Source: Mycobacterium sp. 852013-50091_SCH5140682 (GTDB taxonomy: Bacteria > Actinomycetota > Actinomycetes > Mycobacteriales > Mycobacteriaceae). Taken from it: DNA of 64,000 nucleotides. This document shows positions 50,991 to 61,116 of this stretch, one piece after another (the stretch's first letter is position 1; each line of letters opens with the position of its first letter). The DNA lies in contig NZ_LZTB01000114.1 in NCBI RefSeq assembly GCF_001665685.1, forward strand, positions 62,001 to 126,000, given 5' to 3'. The notes beneath the pieces were generated by a model that ran no database searches, was not told the origin of the DNA, and saw nothing but the letters and a program-made list of their open reading frames with translations. Made by a program: the position numbers and the translations under genes.

Positions 50991-52660
50991 TGACTGCCAC
51001 CACCGCGGGGATCCTGTTCCTCGCATTGCTCGTCGCGGTGATCGTGCTGGTGCATGTGCCGTTGGGCGACTACATGTTCCGTGTCTACACCGGTGACAAG
51101 GACTCCCGCGCCGAACGGTTGATCTATCGCATGGTCGGAGCCGATCCCCGTTCCGAGCAGACGTGGGGCTCGTATGCCCGCAGCGTGCTCGCGTTCTCGG
51201 CCGTCAGCATCCTGTTCCTGTTCATCTTCCAGCTGGTCCAAGGCAAACTGCCGCTGCATCTTCATGATCCGGCCACCCCGATGACCCCTGCGCTGGCCTG
51301 GAACACCGCCGTCAGCTTCGTCACCAACACCAACTGGCAGGCCTACTCCGGCGAAACCACGCAGGGACACCTGGTGCAGATGGCCGGTTTGGCGGTGCAG
51401 AACTTTGTCTCCGCCGCAGTCGGCATGGCCGTCGCAGTGGCCCTGGTGCGTGGATTCGCGCGTCGTCACACCGGCGACCTCGGCAACTTCTGGGCCGACC
51501 TGGTCCGCGGCAGTATCCGCATCCTGCTGCCCATTTCGATCATCGGCGCCATCGTGCTCATCGCCGGGGGCGCCATCCAGAACTTCGCATTGCACGACCA
51601 GCTGGTCACCACGCTCAGTGGCGCGCAGCAGACCATCCCCGGCGGTCCGGTCGCCAGCCAGGAGGCCATCAAAGAGCTGGGCACCAACGGTGGCGGCTTC
51701 TACAACGCCAACTCGTCGCACCCGTTCGAGAACCCGACGACCTGGACCAACTGGTTCGAGATCTTCCTGATCCTGCTGATCCCGTTCTCGTTGCCGCGCA
51801 CCTTCGGCCAGATGGTCAACAGCCGCAAGCAGGGCTACGCGATCGCCGCAGTGATGGGCGTCATCGCACTGCTGAGCACCAGCTTCATGATGTGGTTCCA
51901 GCTGCAGCATCACGGCACCGTCCCCGGCGCGGTCGGCAGCGCCATGGAAGGCGTCGAACAGCGCTTCGGCGTGGCTGATTCAGCGGTCTTCGCCTCGGCG
52001 ACGACGCTGACCTCCACCGGCGCGGTCGACTCGTTCCACGACTCCTATACCAGCCTCGGCGGCATGATGACGATGTTCAACATGCAGCTCGGCGAGGTCG
52101 CACCCGGCGGTGTCGGGTCGGGGCTCTACGGCATGCTGATCCTGGCCATCATCACCGTGTTCGTGGCCGGACTCATGGTCGGACGCACCCCGGAGTACCT
52201 GGGCAAGAAGATCACCCCGCGTGAAATCAAGTTGGCGGCAAGTTATTTCCTGGTCACCCCTCTGATCGTGCTGACCGGCACCGCGGTGGCCATGGCCATG
52301 CCGGGCCAACGCGCCGGGATGCTCAATACGGGTCCGCACGGCCTCAGTGAAGTGCTCTACGCCTTCACCTCCGCTGCCAACAACAACGGCTCGGCCTTCG
52401 CCGGCATCAGCGTCAACACCGAGTGGTACAACACCGCGCTCGGCCTGGCGATGGTGTTCGGCCGGTTCCTGCCCATCGTGCTCGTGCTGGCGCTGGCGGG
52501 ATCGCTTGCTGCCCAAGGCCACACACCCGAGTCGATCGGCACCCTGCCGACCCACCGGCCCCAGTTCGTCGGGATGGTCGTCGGCGTCACGGTGATCCTG
52601 GTCGCCCTCACCTTCCTGCCCATGCTCGCACTCGGGCCCCTCGCCGAAGGAATCCACTGA
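50990..52660 (+). CDS. kdpA: KdpA, K+-translocating subunit
   Basis: 556 residues with about ten helices. KdpA belongs to the SKT superfamily and carries the K+ selectivity filter of the high-affinity KdpFABC pump. Filter-like Gly-containing loops are visible, for example TNTNWQAYSGE, NGGGFYNANSSHPF, TLTSTGAVDS and NNNGSAFAG. The GTG start overlaps kdpF by one base and the stop overlaps kdpB (TGATG). Confidence 0.96.
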   Translation: MTATTAGILFLALLVAVIVLVHVPLGDYMFRVYTGDKDSRAERLIYRMVGADPRSEQTWGSYARSVLAFSAVSILFLFIFQLVQGKLPLHLHDPATPMTPALAWNTAVSFVTNTNWQAYSGETTQGHLVQMAGLAVQNFVSAAVGMAVAVALVRGFARRHTGDLGNFWADLVRGSIRILLPISIIGAIVLIAGGAIQNFALHDQLVTTLSGAQQTIPGGPVASQEAIKELGTNGGGFYNANSSHPFENPTTWTNWFEIFLILLIPFSLPRTFGQMVNSRKQGYAIAAVMGVIALLSTSFMMWFQLQHHGTVPGAVGSAMEGVEQRFGVADSAVFASATTLTSTGAVDSFHDSYTSLGGMMTMFNMQLGEVAPGGVGSGLYGMLILAIITVFVAGLMVGRTPEYLGKKITPREIKLAASYFLVTPLIVLTGTAVAMAMPGQRAGMLNTGPHGLSEVLYAFTSAANNNGSAFAGISVNTEWYNTALGLAMVFGRFLPIVLVLALAGSLAAQGHTPESIGTLPTHRPQFVGMVVGVTVILVALTFLPMLALGPLAEGIH

Positions 52661-54789
52661 TGTCTACCCCCACCGCCGAACGCGCGGTTTCCCATCAACC
52701 GAAATCCAAATCCGTCCCGAGCGGGCTAATCGACCCGGCGATGCTGTGGCGGTCGGTGCCCGACGCGTTGCGCAAGCTCGACCCCCGCTCGCTGTGGCGC
52801 AACCCGGTGATGTTCATCGTCGAACTCGGCGCCCTCTGGAGCACCGTGCTCGCGATTGCCGAGCCGACCTGGTTCGGCTGGCTGATCGTCGGCTGGCTGT
52901 GGCTGACCGTGGTGTTCGCCAATCTGGCCGAGGCGGTCGCCGAAGGCCGCGGTAAGGCGCAGGCCGAGTCGCTGCGAAAGACCAAGGCCGACACCATGGC
53001 CCGCCGACTCACCGAATCCGGTGTCGAAGAGTCGGTGCCCGCGCCGCAGCTCAGGCTCGGTGACATCGTGGTGGTCGAGGCCGGGCAGGTCATCCCCGGT
53101 GACGGCGACGTCGTGGAAGGCATTGCCTCGGTGGACGAATCGGCCATCACCGGTGAATCCGCCCCCGTCATCAGGGAATCGGGCGGCGACCGCTCGGCGG
53201 TCACCGGCGGCACCACGGTCCTCTCGGACCGCATCGTCGTGAAGATCACCCAGAAGCCCGGGGAAAGCTTCATCGACCGGATGATCGCGCTCGTCGAAGG
53301 CGCCAACCGGCAGAAGACACCCAACGAGATCGCCCTGAACATCCTGCTGGCGGCCCTGACGGTCATCTTCGTGTTCGCAGTCGCCACCCTGCAGCCACTG
53401 GCCATCTATTCCAAGGCCAACAACCCGGGTGTCCCAGACAGCCTGTCGCTCACCGCAAACGGCGTCAGCGGCATCGTGATGGTGGCGCTGCTGGTGTGCC
53501 TGATCCCGACGACCATCGGCGCGCTGCTGTCCGCCATCGGCATCGCTGGCATGGACCGGCTGGTACAGCGCAACGTGCTGGCCATGTCCGGGCGTGCCGT
53601 CGAGGCTGCCGGTGACGTCAACACCCTGCTGCTCGACAAGACCGGCACCATCACCCTGGGCAACCGGCAGGCCTCCGAGTTCATCCCACTGACCGGCGTA
53701 TCGGCGGAGCAATTGGCCGACGCCGCCCAGCTGTCCAGCCTGGCCGACGAAACCCCCGAGGGCCGCTCGATCGTGGTGTTCGCCAAGGAGCATCACGGCC
53801 TGCGCGCCCGCACGCCGGGCGAACTCACGCACGCGCACTGGATCGAGTTCAGTGCCACCACCCGCATGTCCGGTGTCGACCTCGACGGGCACAAGCTGCG
53901 CAAGGGCGCCGCGAGCGCGGTCGCCGAGTGGGTGCGGGCTGAAGGCGGCAGCGTGCCAGAGGAGTTGGGCTCGATCGTCGACGCCATCTCCGGCGCCGGC
54001 GGCACCCCGCTGGTCGTCGGTCAGGTGGCCGCCGAGGGCGGCAGAGCTGAAGTGCTCGGCGTCATCCACCTCAAGGACGTCGTCAAGCAAGGCATGCGTG
54101 ACCGGTTCGACGAGATGCGCAAGATGGGCATCCGCACGGTGATGATCACGGGCGACAACCCGTTGACCGCCAAGGCCATTGCCGACGAGGCGGGCGTCGA
54201 CGACTTCCTCGCCGAGGCCACCCCGGAGGACAAGCTGGCCCTGATCAAGAAGGAGCAGGCCGGCGGCCGGCTCGTCGCGATGACCGGCGACGGCACCAAC
54301 GACGCCCCCGCACTGGCCCAGGCCGACGTGGGCGTGGCGATGAACACCGGAACCTCGGCGGCCAAAGAAGCCGGCAACATGGTCGATCTCGACTCCGACC
54401 CGACCAAGCTCATCGAGATCGTGGAGATCGGCAAGCAGTTGCTGATCACGCGCGGCGCGCTGACCACGTTCTCGATCGCCAACGACATCGCCAAGTACTT
54501 CGCGATCATCCCGGCCATGTTCGTCGCGCTGTTCCCCGGCCTGGACCTGCTGAACATCATGCGGCTACACAGCCCGCAGTCGGCGATCCTGTCCGCGGTG
54601 ATCTTCAACGCCATCGTGATCATCGCGCTGATCCCCCTGGCGCTCAAGGGTGTCCGCTACACGCCGAGCAGTGCGTCGAAGCTGTTGAGCCGCAACCTGT
54701 ATCTGTACGGCCTCGGCGGCATCATCGCCCCGTTCATCGGCATCAAGCTCATCGACCTGCTTGTCCAACTCCTCCCCGGAATGTCGTAA
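52660..54789 (+). CDS. kdpB: KdpB, P-type ATPase subunit
   Basis: 709 residues. It couples ATP hydrolysis to K+ uptake. The phosphorylated Asp326 lies in LLLDKTGTITLGN; the TGES loop (SAITGESAPV), the hinge MITGDNPLTAK and TGDGTNDAPALAQADVGVAM are intact. The membrane segments follow the KdpB pattern. The ATG shares one base with the kdpA stop. Confidence 0.97.
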   Translation: MSTPTAERAVSHQPKSKSVPSGLIDPAMLWRSVPDALRKLDPRSLWRNPVMFIVELGALWSTVLAIAEPTWFGWLIVGWLWLTVVFANLAEAVAEGRGKAQAESLRKTKADTMARRLTESGVEESVPAPQLRLGDIVVVEAGQVIPGDGDVVEGIASVDESAITGESAPVIRESGGDRSAVTGGTTVLSDRIVVKITQKPGESFIDRMIALVEGANRQKTPNEIALNILLAALTVIFVFAVATLQPLAIYSKANNPGVPDSLSLTANGVSGIVMVALLVCLIPTTIGALLSAIGIAGMDRLVQRNVLAMSGRAVEAAGDVNTLLLDKTGTITLGNRQASEFIPLTGVSAEQLADAAQLSSLADETPEGRSIVVFAKEHHGLRARTPGELTHAHWIEFSATTRMSGVDLDGHKLRKGAASAVAEWVRAEGGSVPEELGSIVDAISGAGGTPLVVGQVAAEGGRAEVLGVIHLKDVVKQGMRDRFDEMRKMGIRTVMITGDNPLTAKAIADEAGVDDFLAEATPEDKLALIKKEQAGGRLVAMTGDGTNDAPALAQADVGVAMNTGTSAAKEAGNMVDLDSDPTKLIEIVEIGKQLLITRGALTTFSIANDIAKYFAIIPAMFVALFPGLDLLNIMRLHSPQSAILSAVIFNAIVIIALIPLALKGVRYTPSSASKLLSRNLYLYGLGGIIAPFIGIKLIDLLVQLLPGMS

Positions 54790-54792
54790 ACC

Positions 54793-55647
54793 ATGCAAAT
54801 CTCAAACCTGATCCGTCAACACATCGCCGCGCTGCGCGCACTGCTCGTCCTGACCGTCGTCCTGGGCATCGGCTACCCGCTGTTCATCTGGCTGGTGGCG
54901 CAGCTGCCGGGTCTCTCCAACAAAGCCGACGGCTCGATCGTCGAGGTCGGTGGAAAGCCGGTGGGCAGCAGTCTGATCGGGCAGTCGTTCACCGACACCG
55001 ACGGCAAACCGCTTGCCCGCTACTTCCAGTCCCGTCCCTCGGCGGCAGGCAACGGCTACGACCCGATGGCCTCGGGTGCGAGCAACCTGGGCCCCGAAAG
55101 CGTCATCGACACACCGGAAAAGCCGAGCTTGCTGACCCAGGTGTGCACCCGCAGCCTCGATGTGGCCAAGCTCGACGGCACCACCGGCACCCGTCCGTTC
55201 TGCACCGGTGACGGCGTCGGCGCGGTGCTGGCGGTGATCGGCCCGCGCGATCCGCACGGCAACGTCGTGCACCCCACCAAGGTGGTCAGCGTCAACCAGG
55301 CATGCCCGGCCGTTCCGTTCCTGGCCAGCTATGAAGGCGTCCGCGTGGAGTGCGCGAAGCCCGGTGACGATTACAGCATCGGGCAGATAGTCCCGATCCG
55401 CGGTGCGGCCACGGCCGCGGTGCCCGCGGACGCGGTGACCGCAAGCGGCAGCGGGCTGGATCCGAACATCTCGCCGGAATATGCCGAACTTCAGGTGAAC
55501 CGGGTGGCGAAGGCACGCAATCTGAATCCCGACGTGGTCCGCCAGTTGGTCGCCGAGCACACCGACGGCCGTACCCTGGGCTTCATCGGTGAGCCTCGCG
55601 TCAACGTGCTGGAACTCAACATCGCACTCGACCACCTGGGTGGATGA
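54793..55647 (+). CDS. kdpC: KdpC, chaperone-like subunit (extended form)
   Basis: 284 residues. One N-terminal membrane helix (about 12-36) precedes the extracytoplasmic domain, with core segments LIGQSFTD, YFQSRPSAAGNGYDP, SGSGLDPNISPEYAELQVNR and RTLGFIGEPRVNVLELN. Most KdpC proteins have about 190-220 residues; an insert (about residues 105-205, with several cysteines) accounts for the excess. KdpC holds the complex together. It follows kdpB by three bases. Confidence 0.93.
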   Translation: MQISNLIRQHIAALRALLVLTVVLGIGYPLFIWLVAQLPGLSNKADGSIVEVGGKPVGSSLIGQSFTDTDGKPLARYFQSRPSAAGNGYDPMASGASNLGPESVIDTPEKPSLLTQVCTRSLDVAKLDGTTGTRPFCTGDGVGAVLAVIGPRDPHGNVVHPTKVVSVNQACPAVPFLASYEGVRVECAKPGDDYSIGQIVPIRGAATAAVPADAVTASGSGLDPNISPEYAELQVNRVAKARNLNPDVVRQLVAEHTDGRTLGFIGEPRVNVLELNIALDHLGG

Positions 55648-55654
55648 TGGGTTG

Positions 55655-58150
55655 ATGACGGCCAATACCCCGAAGCGAGGTGAGCTGCGCATCTACCTGG
55701 GCGCAGCTCCCGGCGTGGGCAAAACCTATGCCATGCTCGGCGAGGCGCACCGACGTCTCGAACGCGGCACCGACGTGGTGGCCGCGGTGGTCGAAACCCA
55801 CGGTCGCGCGAAGACAGCCGAACTGCTGGAGGGCATCGAGACCGTCCCGCCGCACTACATCGAGTACCGCGGCAGCCGCTTCCCGGAACTCGATGTGCCT
55901 GCGGTCCTGGCCCGCAACCCGCAAGTGGTGCTGGTCGACGAGCTCGCTCACACCAACACGCCCGGCAGCAAGAACGCCAAACGCTGGCAGGACGTCGAGG
56001 AACTGCTCGCCGCAGGCATCACCGTGGTCTCGACGGTCAACGTGCAGCACCTGGAGAGCCTCAACGACGTCGTCAGCGGCATCACCGGTATCGAGCAGCA
56101 AGAGAAGGTGCCCGACGAGGTGGTCCGGTCCGCCGATCAGATCGAGTTGGTCGACATCACCCCGGAGGCGTTGCAGCGCAGGCTGTCCCACGGCAACGTG
56201 TACGCACCCGAACGGATCGACGCCGCACTGTCGAACTACTTCCGGCGCGGAAACCTCACGGCGCTGCGGGAATTGGCGCTGCTGTGGCTGGCCGACCAGG
56301 TGGACGCGGCGTTGGCCAAGTACCGCGCCGACAACAAGATCACCGACACCTGGGAGGCCCGCGAGCGGGTAGTGGTGGCCGTGACCGGCGGCCCGGAATC
56401 AGAGACCTTGGTACGCCGGGCATCCCGGATCGCGTCGAGATCGAGCGCTGAGCTGATGGTGGTCCATGTGGTCCGCGGCGACGGGCTCTCCGGTGTGTCG
56501 GCCGCGCACATGGGCAAGGTACGCGAGCTCGCCGCCAGCCTCGGCGCCACGGTGCACACGGTCGTCGGCGACGATGTGCCAACGGCCCTGCTGGATTTCG
56601 CCCGCGAACGCAACGCCACCCAGCTGGTGCTCGGCACCTCGCGGCGCTCCCGCTGGGCCCGGCTGTTCGACGAGGGCATCGGCGCGGCGGTGGTACAACA
56701 GTCCGGCAAGATCGACGTGCACATGGTGACCCACGAGCACGCCAGGCGCGGCGCCGTGCGGCTGGAGCCCGAGCATCGGCATCTCGCGTCGTGGCTCGCG
56801 GCCGCGGTGGTTCCGTCGGCGATCTGCGCGGTGACGGTGTATCTGCTCGACCCGTACCTCGGGGTCGGCGGTGAGAGCGCACTGTTTTTCGTCGGCGTCC
56901 TCGTCGTGGCGCTGCTCGGCGGTGTCGCACCCGCCGCGGTGTCCGCGGTGCTCTCGGGCCTGCTGCTGAACTACTTCCTGGTGGCGCCACGGCACACCTT
57001 CACGATCGCCGATCCCAACAGCGCCATCACCGTCGTGGTGCTGCTGGCGGTCGCGGTGGCGGTCGCGGCCTTGGTCGACGGTGCCGCGAAACGCTCCAGA
57101 GAGGCCAAGTGGGCGTCGCGGGAGGCCGAGCTGCTGGCGCTGTTCGCCGGGTCGGTCCTGCGCGGCGCAGACCTGGATACGCTCCTCGAACGCGTCCGGG
57201 AGACCTACAGCCAACGCGCAGTGAGCCTGCTGCGCGAAGGCATGGGCATCGTGGCGTGCGTGGGTGAGGACCCCTGTGTGCATGTCGATTCCGCCGACAC
57301 CGCCATCGAGGTCGGCGACGACGAGTTCTGGTTGCTGATGGCGGGACGTCAGCTGCCGGCCCGCGACCGCCGGGTACTCGGCGCCGTCGCGATGCAGGCC
57401 GCTGGGCTGGTGCGGCAGCGGGAGCTGAGCGAGGCAGCAGGCAAAGCCAACGCCATCGCGCAGGCCGACGAACTGCGTCGCTCATTGCTCTCGGCCGTCA
57501 GTCACGACCTGCGCACCCCGCTGGCTGCCGCCAAGGCAGCCGTATCCAGTCTGCGCAGCGAGGACGTCGATTTCTCCGAGGACGACACCGCTGAACTGCT
57601 GGCCACCGTGGAGGAGTCCGTCGATGCGCTGACCGCGCTGGTGGGCAACCTGCTGGACTCGTCGCGGCTGGCCGCCGGTGTGGTGCGCCCCGAACTGCGG
57701 CCGGTGTATCTGGAGGAGGCCGTGCAACGCGCTCTGATCGGAATCAGCAGGGGCACCACAGGATTCGGACGGCAGGGCCTGGACCGCGTGAAGGTCGAAG
57801 TGGACGATTCGGTGGCGATGGCCGACGGTGGTCTGCTGGAACGGGTCCTGGCCAACTTGATCGACAACGCGCTGCGCTACGCCCCTGACGGCCCGATCCG
57901 GGTGACCGCGGGACGCGTGGCCGACCGAGTGCTCATTGCGGTCATCGACGAAGGCCCCGGGGTGCCACGGGGAACCGACACGGCGCTGTTCGCACCCTTC
58001 CAGCGGCTCGGCGACCATGACAACAGCACCGGCGTCGGGCTCGGGCTGTCGGTGGCCCGCGGGTTCGTCGAGGCGATGGGCGGCACCATATCGGCCACCG
58101 ACACCCCCGGCGGCGGGCTGACCGTCGAGATCGACTTGGCTGCACCGTGA
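55655..58150 (+). CDS. kdpD: KdpD, sensor histidine kinase for K+/turgor
   Basis: 831 residues: KdpD N-domain with Walker A GAAPGVGKT, a universal-stress-protein domain (about 225-365), four helices (about 375-490), a GAF-like segment, HisKA with His617 (LLSAVSHDLRTPL) and an ATPase domain (NLIDNALRYAP, DEGPGVP, GVGLGLSVARGF). I chose the ATG at 55655; the open frame upstream lies inside kdpC. It phosphorylates KdpE when K+ is low. Confidence 0.95.
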   Translation: MTANTPKRGELRIYLGAAPGVGKTYAMLGEAHRRLERGTDVVAAVVETHGRAKTAELLEGIETVPPHYIEYRGSRFPELDVPAVLARNPQVVLVDELAHTNTPGSKNAKRWQDVEELLAAGITVVSTVNVQHLESLNDVVSGITGIEQQEKVPDEVVRSADQIELVDITPEALQRRLSHGNVYAPERIDAALSNYFRRGNLTALRELALLWLADQVDAALAKYRADNKITDTWEARERVVVAVTGGPESETLVRRASRIASRSSAELMVVHVVRGDGLSGVSAAHMGKVRELAASLGATVHTVVGDDVPTALLDFARERNATQLVLGTSRRSRWARLFDEGIGAAVVQQSGKIDVHMVTHEHARRGAVRLEPEHRHLASWLAAAVVPSAICAVTVYLLDPYLGVGGESALFFVGVLVVALLGGVAPAAVSAVLSGLLLNYFLVAPRHTFTIADPNSAITVVVLLAVAVAVAALVDGAAKRSREAKWASREAELLALFAGSVLRGADLDTLLERVRETYSQRAVSLLREGMGIVACVGEDPCVHVDSADTAIEVGDDEFWLLMAGRQLPARDRRVLGAVAMQAAGLVRQRELSEAAGKANAIAQADELRRSLLSAVSHDLRTPLAAAKAAVSSLRSEDVDFSEDDTAELLATVEESVDALTALVGNLLDSSRLAAGVVRPELRPVYLEEAVQRALIGISRGTTGFGRQGLDRVKVEVDDSVAMADGGLLERVLANLIDNALRYAPDGPIRVTAGRVADRVLIAVIDEGPGVPRGTDTALFAPFQRLGDHDNSTGVGLGLSVARGFVEAMGGTISATDTPGGGLTVEIDLAAP

Positions 58151-58211
58151 GCGGCATCGAAAAAGGCGGATCGGGCATGAGTTTCAGCGAGGAGCCGGAG
58201 GCGGATCGCGC

Positions 58212-58901
58212 ATGGGCGTAGCCAAGACCAGGGTGCTGGTGATCGACGACGAGCCGCAGATCCTGCGCGCCCTGCGCATCAACCTCTCGGTGCGCGGCTA
58301 CGAGGTCACCTGTGCGGCCACCGGAGCCGAAGCCCTGCGCAGTGCCGCCGATCATCGTCCGGACGTCATCGTGCTCGATCTCGGGCTGCCCGACATGTCC
58401 GGTATCGAGGTGCTGGCCGGGCTGCGCGGCTGGCTGTCGGCACCGGTGATCGTGCTCTCGGCGCGTACCGATTCCTCCGACAAGGTCGAGGCGCTCGACG
58501 CCGGCGCCGACGACTACGTCACCAAACCCTTTGGCATGGACGAGTTTCTGGCCCGGTTGCGGGCCGCGGTGCGTCGTGCGGCGGTCGCCGACGCCGATCA
58601 GCCGGTGATCGAGACATCGTCGTTCACGGTGGACCTCGCCGCCAAGAAGGTCACCAAGAACGACGCCGAGGTCCATCTGACCCCCACCGAGTGGGGCATG
58701 CTGGAGATGCTGGTGCGCAACCGCGGCAAGCTGGTGGGCCGCGAGGAACTGCTCAAGGAGGTGTGGGGCCCGGCCTACGCCAAGGAAACCCACTATCTGC
58801 GGGTGTACCTCGCGCAGTTGCGGCGCAAGCTCGAGGACGACCCGTCGCACCCCGTGCATCTGTTGACCGAGGCGGGTATGGGCTACCGATTCCAGGAGTG
58901 A
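58212..58901 (+). CDS. kdpE: KdpE, response regulator
   Basis: 229 residues, OmpR family. The receiver has D12/D13, phosphoacceptor Asp56 (VLDLGLPD) and Lys near 108 (VTKPF). The winged helix spans about 130-229 (HLTPTEWGMLEMLVRNRGKL, RVYLAQLRRKLE). It lies 61 bases after kdpD and activates the kdp operon in known systems. Confidence 0.95.
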   Translation: MGVAKTRVLVIDDEPQILRALRINLSVRGYEVTCAATGAEALRSAADHRPDVIVLDLGLPDMSGIEVLAGLRGWLSAPVIVLSARTDSSDKVEALDAGADDYVTKPFGMDEFLARLRAAVRRAAVADADQPVIETSSFTVDLAAKKVTKNDAEVHLTPTEWGMLEMLVRNRGKLVGREELLKEVWGPAYAKETHYLRVYLAQLRRKLEDDPSHPVHLLTEAGMGYRFQE

Positions 58902-58910
58902 GCGCCGCTG

Positions 58911-60503
58911 CTAGTCCGTGAGCAGTGAGATGACGGCCTTGTGGAGTCTGCGCAGGGGCCAGCCCAACACACCGTCACCGCCCAGCGCGGCCTTGGCCGC
59001 GTTGCGCCCGCACACACCATGAACCCCGCCTCCCGGGCTCGCCCCGGCGCTGCCCAGATAGACGTTCTCGACGGGTGTCTCCGCTCGGCCGAAGCCCGGT
59101 GCGGGCCGAAAGATCAACTGTTGGTACAGCTGTGACGTTCCGCCGTTGACGGCGCCGCTGTGCAGATTCTCGTCACCGCTCTGCAGGTCGGAAGGCCGCT
59201 GAACCAGCGTGCCGATCACGTGATCGGCGAATCCGGGCGCGTGCTCCTCGAGCACCTGGCCGACCGCCTCGGCGACCTTGTCTGCCGACGCGTCGTCGGT
59301 GACGCCGCGCGGCAGATGCGTGTACGCCCACGCGCTTTCGGTGCCTGCCGGTGACCGGCTCGGGTCGGCGGTGGTCATCTGCCCGAAGAGCATGAACGGC
59401 CGCCGCGGCAGCGTCGCGGTGTGCAGATCGGCCATCCAGCGGACGAGGCCGTCATGGTCGGCGCCGAGGTGCACCGTGCCGACGTCGTTGAGGTTCTTCG
59501 ACCGCCACGGCACCGGCGCGTCGAGCGCGTAGTTGACCTTCAACACCGGTGTATCCCAATCGAAATCGTGCATGCTGTCGAGCACCGCCGAGGGCACTGC
59601 GTCCGCGGGGAGCAGATCACGGTAGAGCATGGGTGCCGACGTGTCGGCGATGACGGCACGACGCACTCGCACCGTCGCGCCGTCGGCCGTTCGCACGCCG
59701 ACCGCGCGGCCACCGCGCACCGCGATGCCGTCCACCTGGCGTCCGCATTCGATCCGGGCCCCCGCCGCCGTGGCTCGTCGTACCAGCGCCGCGGTCAACT
59801 GTCCCGCACCGCCGACCGGCACGGGCCATCCACCGTCCTGCGCCATCATGATCAGCAGAAAGCCCATGACTCCGCTGCCGGGCGCGTCGATCGGCACGTC
59901 GGCGTGCATCGCGTTGCCCAACAACAACAATCGCGCCGCGGCGCCGTCGAACAACCGCTCGGCCATCACGCCTGCCGGCAAGACCAACAGGTGCGCGAGC
60001 CGCAGCGCCTCGGCAGTGCCGAGCCGGTGCAGCAGCCCGAGTAGCCCGCGGATCGGCGGGAACGGCGCGAACATCGCCTCCAGCAGGGGCTCGCGGACCC
60101 GGTGCCACTGCTCGAAGAGGGCACACCAGTTCTGGCCGTCACCGCGGTGGTGCCGGTCCAATTCCGCTGCGGTGCGGTCGATATCGGGATAGATGACCGG
60201 GGCGTCCTCGTCTGCCGCCGAATGCGGATGGCCCACCACAGCCGGTGCACGGCTCCACCGCAGACCGTGATCTTCCAGGTGCAAGGCGCGCAACGCCGGC
60301 GAGGCCACCGACAGCGGGTAGAACGCGCTGTAGAGATCGCTGACGTAGCCGGGAAAGAGCTCAGCGCTCTTGACCGCGCCGCCCGGCTCGGATTGCGCCT
60401 CGAGCACCAGCACGTCCCAACCCGCGTCGGCGAGCATGGCCGCGGCGACCAGGCCGTTGTGGCCCGCACCGATCACCACAGCGTCCGCGCTGAGCCGGCT
60501 CAT
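58911..60503 (-). CDS. FAD-dependent oxidoreductase, phytoene-desaturase-like
   Basis: 530 residues. N-terminal FAD-binding motif DAVVIGAGHNGLVAAAMLAD (residues 7-26) and the following LVLEAQSEPGGAVKS are those of the phytoene dehydrogenase/CrtI-like family, as is the C-terminal YLGSAGASPGGGVHGVCGRN. The usual reaction is desaturation or isomerisation of a polyene or lipid. No carotenoid genes are nearby, so the substrate may be another hydrophobic compound. The ATG overlaps the SRPBCC gene (ATGA). Confidence 0.87.
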   Translation of the reverse strand: MSRLSADAVVIGAGHNGLVAAAMLADAGWDVLVLEAQSEPGGAVKSAELFPGYVSDLYSAFYPLSVASPALRALHLEDHGLRWSRAPAVVGHPHSAADEDAPVIYPDIDRTAAELDRHHRGDGQNWCALFEQWHRVREPLLEAMFAPFPPIRGLLGLLHRLGTAEALRLAHLLVLPAGVMAERLFDGAAARLLLLGNAMHADVPIDAPGSGVMGFLLIMMAQDGGWPVPVGGAGQLTAALVRRATAAGARIECGRQVDGIAVRGGRAVGVRTADGATVRVRRAVIADTSAPMLYRDLLPADAVPSAVLDSMHDFDWDTPVLKVNYALDAPVPWRSKNLNDVGTVHLGADHDGLVRWMADLHTATLPRRPFMLFGQMTTADPSRSPAGTESAWAYTHLPRGVTDDASADKVAEAVGQVLEEHAPGFADHVIGTLVQRPSDLQSGDENLHSGAVNGGTSQLYQQLIFRPAPGFGRAETPVENVYLGSAGASPGGGVHGVCGRNAAKAALGGDGVLGWPLRRLHKAVISLLTD

Positions 60504-60976
60504 TGAGGCGCTTCCCGGCGTTCGGCCAGCGCCGCCAACCGCGCGACGCACTCGCGATTGCGCGGGTACACCAGCAGCAGGGACAGCTGGCGTGGCACCC
60601 AGTTGAGCGGCCCGCCGACCGGCACCTCAGCCATCTCGATCCGTGTGCCGTCGTGGATGTCGGCCAGCCGCAAGGTGATCCGCGCACCGCCGAACGGCCG
60701 CACCCTGGCCAACAACACCAGCTCTTCCAGCGGCGTGCACGCTTCGACCACCGTCTCGTCATTGACCACCAGGGGCCAGACGCCGATCGTGTGGTGAATC
60801 TTGCTGCCCGGTGCCGGCCAGTCGGGCGCGACCGCACGCATCCGCGTGTTGCCCACCACCCACTGCGAGTACGTCCACCCGTCGGCGACGACATCCCACA
60901 CCTGCTTGCGCGACGCCGTGGTGTGGCGCTTGACGATCAGCGGACTGTCAACCGCTGCCGGAGACGACTCAACCAT
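60500..60976 (-). CDS. SRPBCC/START-like lipid-binding protein
   Basis: 158 residues of the polyketide-cyclase/START fold (TASRKQVWDVVADGWTYSQW, GSKIHHTIGVWPLVV, IRE-like core GTRIEMAEVPVGG). Such domains bind hydrophobic ligands. I prefer the ATG at 60976 over the TTG at 61009. Coupling to the FAD oxidoreductase suggests it carries or shapes that enzyme's substrate. Confidence 0.82.
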   Translation of the reverse strand: MVESSPAAVDSPLIVKRHTTASRKQVWDVVADGWTYSQWVVGNTRMRAVAPDWPAPGSKIHHTIGVWPLVVNDETVVEACTPLEELVLLARVRPFGGARITLRLADIHDGTRIEMAEVPVGGPLNWVPRQLSLLLVYPRNRECVARLAALAERREAPQ

Positions 60977-61116
60977 GGGCGCTGGGCTACCCGACCACGC
61001 CGCGGTCAAACGTCATGCAGGTTCCCAGCTCCGCGTCAGCCCGCAGTCACACGATTGCCGCGCAACGTTCGCCTGGCACTCGCTCGCCGGACGAATGCGC
61101 TGACGACGCTTGTGCG

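Noticed and set aside
61015..61116. Upstream ATG for the large decarboxylase
   Set aside because: The 34 added residues are low-complexity and the shorter form matches the length of the M. tuberculosis relative.
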